64,000 bases of DNA from Nelumbo lutea (Eukaryota > Streptophyta > Magnoliopsida > Proteales > Nelumbonaceae): assembly GCA_022828595.1 (NCBI GenBank), contig JAKGHH010000003.1:20336934-20400933 (forward strand). The letters are read 5' to 3'. A program made the position numbers and the translations under genes. Below are positions 1-9,449 of the stretch, piece after piece (positions within the stretch are counted from its first letter, which is position 1; each line of letters begins with the position of its first letter). Under the pieces are notes generated by a model. It was not told the origin of the DNA and did not search any database. It saw nothing but the letters and a program-made list of their open reading frames with translations.

Positions 1-2330
1 ATGTAAGCGAACAATCTCCCTGAAAAATAATTTGGCTGTTGCGAATGCATCTGCAGTTTTCTTGCATGGGAGGAAGTGAGCCATTTTTAATAACCTATCA
101 ACCACCACGAAGACGGAGTCCATGTTCCACTGGGTCTTTGGCAAGCCGAGAACAAAATCCATGGACAAGTCTTCCCATATAGCAGTAGGAACGGGTAGGA
201 GCATGTAGAGACCTGTGTTCTGGGTTTGTCCCTTAGCTGTCTGACAAACATAGCACCCGCTTACGATGGTAGAGACGTCCCTTCTCAATTTCGGCCAGTA
301 ATATCGCCCCTTAACAGCTTCTATTGTTTTGTCCCTTCCCAAGTGTCCTGCTAATCCACCCCCATGCAAATCCCTGATGATCTTTTCGCGGAGGGATGTG
401 CAAGGGATATACAACTGTTCCCCTTTCATAAGGAACCCGTCGTAAATAAAGAAGTCTTCTGCTGACTGCTTATTCACACATTTCTCCCATACCTGTTGGA
501 AGTCTTCATCTTGGGCATATAAGTCTCTTAGGCACTCAAAACCCACAATCTCAACGCTGAGGGTCTTGATGAGAGCTACACGTCTACTAAGTGCATCAGC
601 CACTTTATTTTGTTGTCCTGTCTTATACACAATTTTATATGGGAACTTGTCTAGGAAAGCAGACCATCTGGCATGTAAATCACGCCTTAATTGCTTTTGC
701 CCACTAAGATATTTTAGGGCCTGGTGGTCAGTATAGAGAACAAATTCTTTTGCAATTAAATAGTGTTCCCATGTTTTCAAGGCTCTTATCACAGCATAAA
801 ATTCCTTGTCATAGGTAGACCACTTTCTCCTGGCTTCACATAATTTTCACTAAAGAAAGCAATGGGCCTTTCCTCTTAGGACAATACAGCCCCTATGCCA
901 ACTCCACTGGCGTCACATTCAACTTCAAATAATTTATTGAAGTCTGGTAAGGCAAGAACAGGAGCAGTACATAACATTTCATTTAATGAGAGCAAAACTT
1001 TGCTCTTGTTCTTCCCCCCATTGGAATTTCCCCTTTTTCAAGCATTCAGTAATGGGAGCCATGATACTACTAAAATTCTTAATAAAACGCCTATAGAAGG
1101 TTGACAACCCATGAAATCGCCTGACATCTGTGACAGTGGATGGGGTCGGCCACTCCCTAATGGCTTTCACATTTTCCTCATCTACTTTCACACCATCATT
1201 GCTTATAATAAATCCCAGGAATAATAAATTACCATTCATAAAGATGCATTTCTTCAAATTAGCATATAATTTATTTTCCCTCAATGTTTTCAGGACCTCC
1301 CTAATATGTCCAACATGCTCAGTGATAGATTTGCTGTATATCAAAATATCATCAAAATAGACTACCACAAATTTACCAATGAAGGGGCGCAATACCTGGT
1401 TCATCAGCCTCATGAAAGTGCTGGGTGCGTTGGTTAGTCCAAAGGGCATGACCAACCACTCGAACAAGCCATCTCTAGTCTTGAAGGTTGTCTTCCATTC
1501 ATCTCCGGGACGGATCCTGATTTGATGATATCCACTCCTGAGATCTATTTTTGAGAAAACTACAGCTCCGCTTAGTTGATCCAACATGTCGTCCAGCCGA
1601 GGAATGGGAAATTTGTACCCAATGGTGATCTTGTTAATGGCCCTGCTGTCGACACACATTCTCCAACTGTCATCCTTCTTAGGTGTTAATAAGGCAGGTA
1701 CTGCACAATGACTCATGCTGATTTGAATGTGTCCCTTTTTCAATAATTCTTCTACCTTTTTACGTAAAATTTCATTCTCCTTGGGACTCATCCTGTAATG
1801 TGGGAGGTTAGATAGACTAGCACCTGGAACAAAATCAATATGGTGCTGTATATCTCTCATGGGAGGGAGTTTATTTGGTAACTCCTCTAGAACTATATCA
1901 TTAAAGTCATCCAGTAGTCCCTGTATTTCAACTGGAATTGTATTTTCATCATTAACATCTTCTCCTTTTACTACTAACAAATGTATCTCATGAGTATCCT
2001 TACATTCTTTAACAAATTCAACATGATGATGGGTGATGGTAAGGAAATTTTTCTCATGTGCCTTTGGAGTATTTGTAACATTTTTTTCTGCAATGGGTAA
2101 CAAAGTATAGCGTGTACCTTCTTTTTCAAGTTGGTAGGTATTCTTCCTACCCATGTGCCTTGCATCTGTATCAAATTGCCAAGGCCTCCCTAATAAAATA
2201 TGGCAAGCATCCATATCTACAATATCACAATATGCTTCATCATGGTACTTACCAATTGAAAAAGGTATTGGCAGCGTTCTTCCACTCGTACGCCGCCTCC
2301 TTCCTTCATTCAACAGCCAATGACCATTGT
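1..2330 (-). pseudogene. Ty3/gypsy retrotransposon pol remnant (protease-RT-RNase H-integrase), cut by window edge
   Basis: Reading down the minus strand, a protease-side segment (motif [11 protein letters not shown] near 2190) is followed by a full reverse transcriptase with the catalytic YFDDILIYS box near 1350. RNase H follows ([13 protein letters not shown] near 900; TDHQALKYL near 730), then an integrase with the zinc-finger HLGRDKT / CYVCQTAK signature (345-245) and the start of the catalytic core (MDFVLGLP near 160). The frame is open from 2358 to 979, then broken by a TAA just after the RT connection domain and by further stops in RNase H, so it cannot make a full polyprotein. Gag and the 5' LTR are absent: homology stops near 2300, where LINE-like sequence begins. 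The 3' end lies beyond position 1. The RT/integrase type fits plant Ty3/gypsy, possibly a chromovirus, but no chromodomain is visible. Confidence 0.9.
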
Positions 2331-2394
2331 TGAAAATCAAAAACCATCTTATTAGCAAGCTTTCCTTGTATTCCTGGACCTACTGATTTACAGC

Positions 2395-2890
2395 AAATCC
2401 CTCCAACAGAGTTCATCCATATTGTCTAAGCCTTGGACGTATTCTGCAGAAAGTTTGAAATTGTGTAGACAGAGCTTTTATGCGGTTAGGTGCCATCAAA
2501 GGTGATAGATTTTGATGGATTACCTTCCAATGGAAGCCCACATATTTTGCGGAGAAATTCAATTTTTCTCATCTCAACAAATAACCCTGCCAATCATTTC
2601 CTCTAAATCCACAATTGCAGCAATACAGCTTTAATTCATATTGATTTTGAAACCTGAGAAATATTCAAAACATTCAACTATTTCCTTCAAATTGTTAACA
2701 TAATTTCCCTCATCCTCACAAATTATGATGGTGTCAACTGCAAATTGAAGATGAAACATAGAAATTATCTCCCTTCTCACCTTACACTTTGTAATTGACC
2801 CCAACCAATGCCTTACACAATACTCAATAATTCACTGAAGAGACCCAATTGATGTTATAGAGGATGATCTTGCTTCTAATCCTAATCCTC
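2395..2890 (-). pseudogene. LINE (L1-type) reverse transcriptase fragment
   Basis: On the minus strand the segment reads HLQFAVDTIIICEDEG near 2760-2710, a degenerate form of the plant LINE RT active site (FADDT changed to FAVDT). It continues into the usual downstream block (NLKEIVECFEYFSGFKINMN) and a decayed GLPLEGNPSKS segment near 2530. There is no long open frame and both ends are missing. It lies between the gypsy remnant and the truncated host gene, so it probably inserted in that gene's intron or at its break. Confidence 0.75.
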
Positions 2891-3281
2891 TCTTAGATAG
2901 GAAGAGGTACTTTGTGATTCCATTTATAATGATAGAGAAATAGGAATAAAAGACAATTTTATTCTATTATAGCGTACTGCGTACAAGATGCTTTTTCATG
3001 ATTCTCCAAGCATATTTTGTTCCATTGTAGCTGAACTACAGAATTTTGCACTTTGATATCTATTATATTATAAACAAAGAGTGAGAAGTGTCTGCGCAGC
3101 TAAAAGTTCACCTAATTGATGCCATAAAGCTAATAATATCTATAAAGCTTCAAAACCTCAAATGTCCAAACTTCAATCTTTCAACCCCAACACAAATGCA
3201 CCATAAATAATATGTCGTCGTTTTCCTAAACACCAGAAGAAGACTTTGCAATAATAGAACTGAAGTACTAGAGAGAATAAC

Positions 3282-4006
3282 CTTCATAGTTTCTTCTTGG
3301 ATTTGCATGTGGAAGTAGAGACTCAAGATGCCTTACAGGACCCCATAACCTTCTATACATTGGGCCCTGCATAAGAGAAAGAGGGAAATAGTGAAAACCC
3401 AGAAGAATAGGTAAAAATAAAAAGGACAAAAGGAAGACTAGCAAAGATCTCACAGGAAAAAACAGGTCAATTGGAAGTGGAAGACGATATAAAAGGTGGT
3501 GGTTACATTCAATGACCACCCAAATGTAACTGATTCAGAAAACCCACCAACAGAAAACAATGGAATATACAGAATAAATATAAATCAAGCTTGTTCAGAT
3601 GAGCATACGAGGATATATAAATTTTCTTCGTTGACTGTAGAATAACAATAAAAACAAAAAGAAAAAAGAAACAACATCTAGAAGCAGTCACAAGTAAGTA
3701 CGCACTGAAAGCCTCACAACCCCATCACAAACGATCAAACTGAATAACTAGAAAATGACAAGCAAAAACAGAAAAGACGAAATCTTGGTGGGTCTTTCTG
3801 CACATTACACTTCTAGCAAGATCCGCGTTATCGAATATGGGTCTCCACTGGAAGATAGTAATGGAAGGCTCGTAAACAGAAATGCTCCTCCCGGTGTATC
3901 TAGCGAGTAGAAAATGAGTAAATAGAGAGAAGGCAGAGAGAACAAGCCCAACCAGACCAACCCATTTCATCCTAGACTTCAAAACCATCTTCTTTTCGCC
4001 TTTCAT
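3282..4006 (-). CDS. 5' part (exons 1-2) of a single-pass membrane protein gene, remainder missing
   Basis: Exon 1 is complement(3809..4006): 66 codons starting at the Met of MKGEKKMVLKSRMKW. The start was preferred over an upstream in-frame Met because the basic stretch followed by a hydrophobic segment (VGLVGLVLSAFSLFTHFLLA) looks like a type II signal anchor. Exon 2 is complement(3282..3366), joined in phase 0 (donor GTAATG, acceptor TTATGCAG), and encodes GPMYRRLWGPVRHLESLLP and on to NYE, ending at a GTTATT donor. The layout resembles, from memory, the N-terminus of a conserved, poorly characterised plant membrane family related to O-fucosyltransferase-like proteins; this family call is uncertain. 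No third exon is seen before the LINE and gypsy remnants below 2890. The gene is therefore either truncated or has a very long intron leaving the window. Confidence 0.6.
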
Positions 4007-4039
4007 GGCGACCCGACATCTAATGACATCAAAGCGCAA

Positions 4040-5424
4040 AGAGAAACAGCAGAAGATTCACTGTAATGCGAGAAAATTTCGCCATCTCTACCCAGCAATC
4101 TAGAGTAGAGCTTCAAAACATGAAAGATGAGGACTGGCCGACTGGGGACGGAGTAAAGAAAAGTCAAAGAGAAGACGACACGTGTGAGAACATGTCTTGC
4201 AAAGGCCTCACTCTGCGGAAGTCGAGTTGGAAAGGCAGCAGCACTGCAGCAGACAGCCAGACATCTTGCACATTCTTAAATACGAGTAGACATTTCCTTT
4301 GATAGAAAAAGGTTTTCTGAACGGGAACTTGTTTCCTGGACTATCTCTTGTTTTCAGCCAGAGACTAGCCACATGGGAGTGTAGCAGCAGTCCACCTAAG
4401 CTGTTAACTGGCCAAGATTGTTTTCTTCGCTGCACGACCCGTCTAGCAAATCGATCTCACTTTCCGAAAGGAAGGGTCACTATAGTTGGATTTTTGAAAG
4501 GGAAAGGAACAGTAGGCTTTAGCAAATAGCAACTACCATATATGCTGCGACTTTATCTCATGGTGGCTTCCATTTTCATGAAAGAGTGAAGAAGAGAGAG
4601 AGGTCTGTTTGTGATAAGCTTGAAATGTTAATTCGTAGGAGTTGGGACTGGATGTAAAGCAAATGGCTTTAATAGAAAAAAATGTGGATTCAATGCTATT
4701 ATTGAGAGAAACATAAGGAAAAAGACTTTTCTACTTTCCAATGACAGAAGGTACATCTCTAGAATGGTTTATGTAGAGATAAAAATATTGAGGATTAGTT
4801 CAAGCCATTCATCTCAAGGTGGACCAGGCTCTCTGAACCGTTCACATGTACAGTGTCATAGAATGGGCCCAAGTGTTCAATCCACTAGCTTCTGGTCCTT
4901 CTCTCATAATGAACAGCTGAGATTCTAAATCTTTCTTTTGTTCTTTATTGCTATGTATTTATGGTGTTTTGGACCTCAAATTTGCCAGATTGATAGAAAG
5001 AGGAGAAGTAACAAAGGCTGAACAGCCTGAACTGGAGAGTGGAAATTGCTCTGGGAAACTTTTGAGAAGTCTGGATGAAGCAGATAAAAACAGTTCAAAA
5101 CACACATTGGTGGTTGAGGGCCTTGAGGCTGGCAGATAAGTGTACTAGACTGGATACACAGTCTTTCGCATTACCCTGCCAAATGCCTATTAAATGCGCT
5201 TCTGTAAATTTCTAACCACCAAAACCCCTTTTTAACAGACAGCATTTCAGTAGAAACGGTAACTCATAACTCAAAAAGGATAAATATCAAAGTAGGTAGT
5301 TGAAAAATCAAAAAATTACCCTCAGAAGAGTTCTAGGAATAATAGCTTTGTAATTGCATCTTAATGTGCAAAGAGGCTGTCAATGCAGGCCATGTGAATA
5401 TGGTTTTATTTATGGAAGAGTCAC
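4040..5424. other. Intergenic, no supported gene
   Basis: This is the upstream side of the truncated membrane-protein gene. Several short ORFs occur (for example 4948-5139 on +), but none has recognisable motifs or splice context. I see no tRNA, LTR or clear inverted repeat. Confidence 0.5.
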
Positions 5425-5755
5425 AAATATTGATCCGGATTCGAATCCACTAAGGATGTCGGATACCCAAATATGATCCAATCCAAATTAATTTAAAAAA
5501 ATAATACAAAAACAAAAAAATATAAATATTTTTCAATTATTTTATCATATACACATATTTTTTATAAAAAAAATTATAAAAATGCAATATAAATATTATC
5601 AGATCGGATCCTTTCAAATTGGATACAAATCTGATCCATTTTAACCAAATCTGTTTTTTAGATCCAAACTGATCCAAAATTCTAAAATAAAAATATCCGA
5701 ATTCAACAAAATAGGACCGGACCTAGGATCGGATTCCGATCTATTTACACCCCTA
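5425..5755. repeat. Degenerate GGATC-rich element ending TTTACACCCCTA
   Basis: The segment is built from shuffled words such as ggatccgg, gatccaatcc and ggatcggattcc around an AT-rich core, and ends in ATTTACACCCCTA. The complement of that end, TAGGGGTGTAAAT, matches the ends of the elements at 6188-6698, 43977-44557 and 50795-50915. The left end is not well defined. Confidence 0.55.
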
Positions 5756-6187
5756 AATGTGAGTTTTGCTTAAAGCCCTTTGGTTTCAAATTTTAATTAA
5801 AAAAAGTCTAAAATTGTCAATTTGATTTGAATTATTTTTACCACTGTGGGCCCCTTTAACGCCTTGTAACCGTAGCATAGGGGAGAAATTAATCAATTAT
5901 ACGGTTTTGCAAGTTCTCCTGGTTTCCTGTCACAATTTCATGGGCTGATGCTTATTAAAAAGGTGGATCCCACTTTAATTGCTCTTTCATGTTAAAAAGG
6001 GGAACAAAAATGAAAACAAAAAAAGAACCGCTGAATCTAAGAAATTTCAGTAGAATCAAGAAGGATTTTATGGACCCACACGTTTTCTGAAGGCCAATCA
6101 AATGTACTTACTTTTTTTAGTGGGTGTTCGAATATGATACCAGAACATACTTATAAACCCATGAAGCGGAATCATAAAAATGTTAAG

Positions 6188-6698
6188 TAGAGATGCAAAC
6201 GGATGGGATGGGATTCGAATCAGCGGTATATTCGATTTCGATTAGATACTGTTTATGTCTAATTTGATCAGATCCGATAGTATTCAATCTGAATTTAAAC
6301 TCTATCGGATCTTTAGATTTGATTTGATCTGGTTTATTTTCTTTAAAAATTAATAAATTATTAAAAGAAAAAATAAAATATACTAATTTAAATAAAGAAA
6401 AAATAACAAATATTAATATTTTTTTAATTATTTTCATCATATATATACAAGTTTTTATAAAAAATAAATAATATAATAATTTTATAAAAATACAATATAA
6501 ATAATATATTTATAAATAAATAAATAACATATATATATATATATATATGTATTATATATTTGTATCTATTTATATTTATAAATATATAACACATTGGATA
6601 TGATCTTTTTGGATGGGATAGGGGTGATCCGAATTCTACCAAATAGGATCAGATCTTGAGTCAGATAGAATCATTATCTTATCCATTTTGCACCCCTA
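6188..6698. repeat. 511-bp element with TAGRGRTGCAAA-type inverted ends
   Basis: The left end reads TAGAGATGCAAACGG and the complement of the right end reads TAGGGGTGCAAAATGG. The interior has the same degenerate ggatcggatc / gatccgat words at both flanks and a very AT-rich core with a (TA)n tract near 6529-6548. It has no coding capacity. Confidence 0.65.
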
Positions 6699-6887
6699 AT
6701 GCTAAGGATCGGTTTGAAAGGAGTACGTATGGAGTGCAAAACCTTGTATTTTATATGTATTTGCATGGTACATGTTTGTATTCGTACTCCTTCCAAAATG
6801 AGCTAACCAAGTCTTAATAAAATGCTAGTCAATTTATCAAGATTAAGAGCATAATTGATGCAACAATATAGATCTTTTCTTTTCTTC

Positions 6888-7190
6888 AATGTTTTAAAAA
6901 CCGATTTAGAATTAGAACCGCTCTGACCACCGGTTTCTGGGTTGATGGTTCGACCATCCAATTTGAGTGGATGATCCGTTTTGACAAAAAAATTAAAAAA
7001 AGTTAAAATAAAAATGGTCAAAACCGTTGAATGGATGAATGATTCGATTGCCCATATCAATGGATCATTGACCAATTCAACGTTTTTTGGCCAGAGACTG
7101 GTTTGGGTAAAACGAAACCAATTCCCTAGACGGTTCCCAGGTTTAACGGTTCAACCGTCCGAGTCAACGGAGGTTAGAAAATCTTTCTTT
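6888..7190. repeat. Degenerate ACCGGTT-rich element
   Basis: It starts with GTTTTAAAAACCGATTTAG and consists of repeated words such as aaccggtttc, ggttcgacc and ggttcaaccgtcc. The same texture and edges are seen in the elements at 16077-16355 and 17825-18107. The right boundary is approximate. Confidence 0.4.
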
Positions 7191-7253
7191 TCATCTATCT
7201 TTTCTAATGCAGTTGCCCAACTTTTTTATACAGTTTGATAATCTTTTTAATTA

Positions 7254-7605
7254 AGGCCCCGTTTGGCACGTCTTTCCATGCGATCTTTCGACTGCTTACA
7301 AATCGAGAAGATCGAAAATCGGTCTATTCCCGTTTGGCACGCGGAAGATCTCGACCGCCAAAAGATGGGGCGCTGAAAAGATGCGGGAAGCCCATTTTGG
7401 GCTGATTTCAGGATGCTCCAAATGAAGCTTCCTGTGTTTTCCGCATTTTAATCTCGTGCGGAAAGACCCAAAACAATGCATGGAAAGATGTGCATCTGCC
7501 AAACAATCTTCGGGCTGCCTAGATTTTATGTCAAAAGCTCAATGCATCTATTAGCTGTCAGAGCTACGAGAAAATCTTCTCAAAAAGATTTGCCAAACGA
7601 GCCCT
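7254..7605. mobile_element. MITE-like element, GTTTGGCA terminal inverted repeats
   Basis: The left end AGGCCCCGTTTGGCACGTC and the complement of the right end AGGGCTCGTTTGGCAAATC form an imperfect 19-bp terminal inverted repeat around about 310 bp of non-coding sequence. Flanks are AT-rich and no exact target duplication is evident. Confidence 0.7.
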
Positions 7606-7895
7606 AAATTGCATCTAATGGAGCTGTTGATTGACTCTATTTTCTAACTTTGAGTGTAGAAAGCACTATGAGTTATTTACCAAAATAACAAAGAAAGTAC
7701 TTTGATTTGGCTAAGGGAGTATCTCTAGATGCATACGGTGTACTGCATATACTTTGATTACCAAAATGCATTAGAAATGTTGCTTCATAGAACTACAGCA
7801 TTTCAGCAGTGTTTTGCTACAGAAGTTTCATAGCAGATCTCCACTCTTTGGTACGACTGCTCTCTTTTATTATTGCATTTAAATAATTTGTCATA

Positions 7896-8081
7896 TATTG
7901 GGAAGTGTGGTTTTAGGAATGTATTTAGGAGTTCTCTAAACGTAATTAGGAGTTCTCTAGATTTATTTGGCCTGGTCAGCGGTAATTTCCCACTAGAACT
8001 GCAACTGAATCTCCTGTTATATATATATACGATGTAATCATGCATAATAAAGACAACAGAAATCTCAGAAAGATTTTCACA
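7896..8081 (+). repeat. 5' LTR of copia-1
   Basis: This 186-bp LTR starts TATTGGGAAG and ends GATTTTCACA. It holds a TATATATATA stretch near 8020 that could serve as a TATA box and an AATAAA at 8046-8051 suited to 3' end formation. It is followed directly by the primer binding site. Confidence 0.9.
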
Positions 8082-8100
8082 TGGTATTAGAGCGGGAAAC
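8082..8100 (+). other. Primer binding site of copia-1
   Basis: TGGTATTAGAGCGGGAAAC lies immediately 3' of the LTR. It differs by one base from the TGGTATCAGAGC core complementary to initiator tRNA-Met used by most plant copia elements. Confidence 0.85.
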
Positions 8101-8905
8101 GGGAGCGAGAGGTCTGTCTTCTAAGACCTCTGGAGATCAGTAGCGGCAGCGACGTTGCTCGGCGCCGGCAAAGGACAGCTCTAGATTTAGTTCGGCACTC
8201 TGTCTTTCGCAGAGTTCCAATTTTCGCCTTCGTCCTCCCAAGCTGCAACCGGCGGTTCCGTTCTAAGTTCCGTTTTTCGCAAATCAGACAAAAACTCTGC
8301 AGAATTCTTCGGTCTTCTTCTTCTTTTACAGAGGTTCCGTTCTGAGTTCCGTCTGGCTGAAACTGTTGATCGCCTTCTATTTTTGGACATCCAGCAGAGG
8401 CAGCAACAACCATCCCATCTACCCTCCGTTTTTACCTCTTCGAGATTCCTGATTGCAGGTGCCGAACACCATGTCAGTTTGAAGCAAGAAGATAAGAAAC
8501 GACACCCCTGTTTCGACGATCGAATTCAGGGCAAAATCCAACTGGATCAAACCAGCGTTTGCTCATCTTCCTTGTTGAGACGGCGGCTGCGATCAGAGGT
8601 TCCAAAATCGAGTGACAGTGGCGACCTCCGGGTGGTAACCATTGGCACAGCGATCGAACCCAACCCAGAAGAGCAGCGGTGAATGTCTTCCTGTTCCGGG
8701 TGGTAACCATTGGCACGGCTGTTCCCATACTACCTCTCTCTACTCATCTACTTCCTAGCCCACACACGGCCGCCTCTTCCTCCCCTGCCTCTCTCTACTC
8801 TCACAGATTCGGCAGGCGGAAGAGGCTTCGAAGGGAACTTGACAAAGCCTGCTGCGCTTTCTGTTGAGGCAGCTTCTTCTCTGTCGGCGATGAAGCAGCA
8901 ACCTT

Positions 8906-9073
8906 GGCGGCGACGGGTTCGCCATTGGCGGCAACAGGTTTGCTATCGGCAGCAATAGGATTGCTATAGGCAGCAACAGGTTCGCTATAGGCGGCAACAA
9001 GTTTGCTATCGGCAGCAACAGGTTTGCTATCAGCGGAAACAGGATTGCTATCGGCGGCAACGGGTTTGCTTTC
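8906..9073. repeat. 21-bp minisatellite, eight units
   Basis: Eight head-to-tail units of exactly 21 bp follow the consensus GGCRGCAACAGGTTTGCTAT plus C or A. Divergence between units is a few bases. Because 21 is a multiple of three, every frame carries a seven-residue repeat. The + strand gives a G-G-N-R-F-A-I type heptad. The minus strand gives an S-K-P-V-A-A-D type heptad that stays open from 9211 to 8801. No evidence of expression. Confidence 0.9.
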
Positions 9074-9290
9074 CATCTTTTGATTGTCTTGGTCACTACG
9101 GTGAACGACACTCGTCACCAAAATATGCTTGTCGGAAATCACAAGGTTCGCTCGTGGATGCTGCCTTGCATTCTCTTTGCAGGCTTCGGGTGCCATCTCT
9201 GATTCATACACGTGGAGAAGCTGCTCTAACTGGGTGTGATAGGAGTCTCAATAGACCCTCTTGGACACCCACGGTTGTCTTCTGTTTTTG

Positions 9291-9356
9291 TGCGACATGA
9301 GGTATATCTAGACCACGTTCTGCCACATCTGTTGCCACCAGGATAGGGGTGACACC
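9291..9356 (-). pseudogene. Antisense fragment of a DEAD-box RNA helicase (motif V)
   Basis: On the minus strand 22 consecutive codons read GVT then PILVATDVAERGLDIPHV then A. This is helicase motif V (VATDVAxRGLDIP) with the flanking residues typical of DDX3-type plant DEAD-box proteins. The usual Ala-Arg-Gly is Glu-Arg-Gly here. Homology stops abruptly on both sides. The expected upstream ALxxF-S block and the downstream NFDLP block are missing, so this is a captured scrap, not a gene. It sits inside the copia-1 leader in the opposite orientation to the element. Confidence 0.8.
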
Positions 9357-9449
9357 GCAATCGACGATTGGGAGGATAATCAAAGATTGCCGTGTCTCTT
9401 ACTGTTTCTTTTCGATATTATTGCTGATAAGTCTTGTTGATCGGTTACC

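Larger units (their letters stand above)
8101..9449 (+). other. Unusual 1.35-kb leader of copia-1 with internal repeats and foreign sequence
   Basis: Between the primer binding site and the first gag-like ATG lies GC-richer sequence with no gag homology. It contains two copies of the phrase GGGTGGTAACCATTGGCAC, 69 bp apart (near 8630 and 8699), and two related copies of GTTCCGTTCT-AGTTCCGT (near 8255 and 8335). It also holds an eight-unit 21-bp minisatellite and an antisense helicase scrap, listed separately. The mixture suggests that the leader was assembled from captured and duplicated pieces. Confidence 0.7.

Noticed and set aside
1..2330. Possibility that the left-hand pol belongs to an endogenous caulimovirus
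   Set aside because: RT is followed by RNase H and then a zinc-finger integrase, which is the Ty3/gypsy order. Caulimovirids lack integrase.
4948..5139. 63-codon plus ORF
   Set aside because: No motif, no splice-site support and unremarkable composition.
8906..9073. Possible CRISPR-like array
   Set aside because: Units are contiguous with no unique spacers, and the DNA is from a plant nucleus.
8755..9211. Minus ORFs through the 21-bp minisatellite, which might look like a repetitive protein
   Set aside because: A 21-bp repeat keeps all frames open by arithmetic. No start context or homology was seen, and the region is the leader of a plus-strand retroelement.
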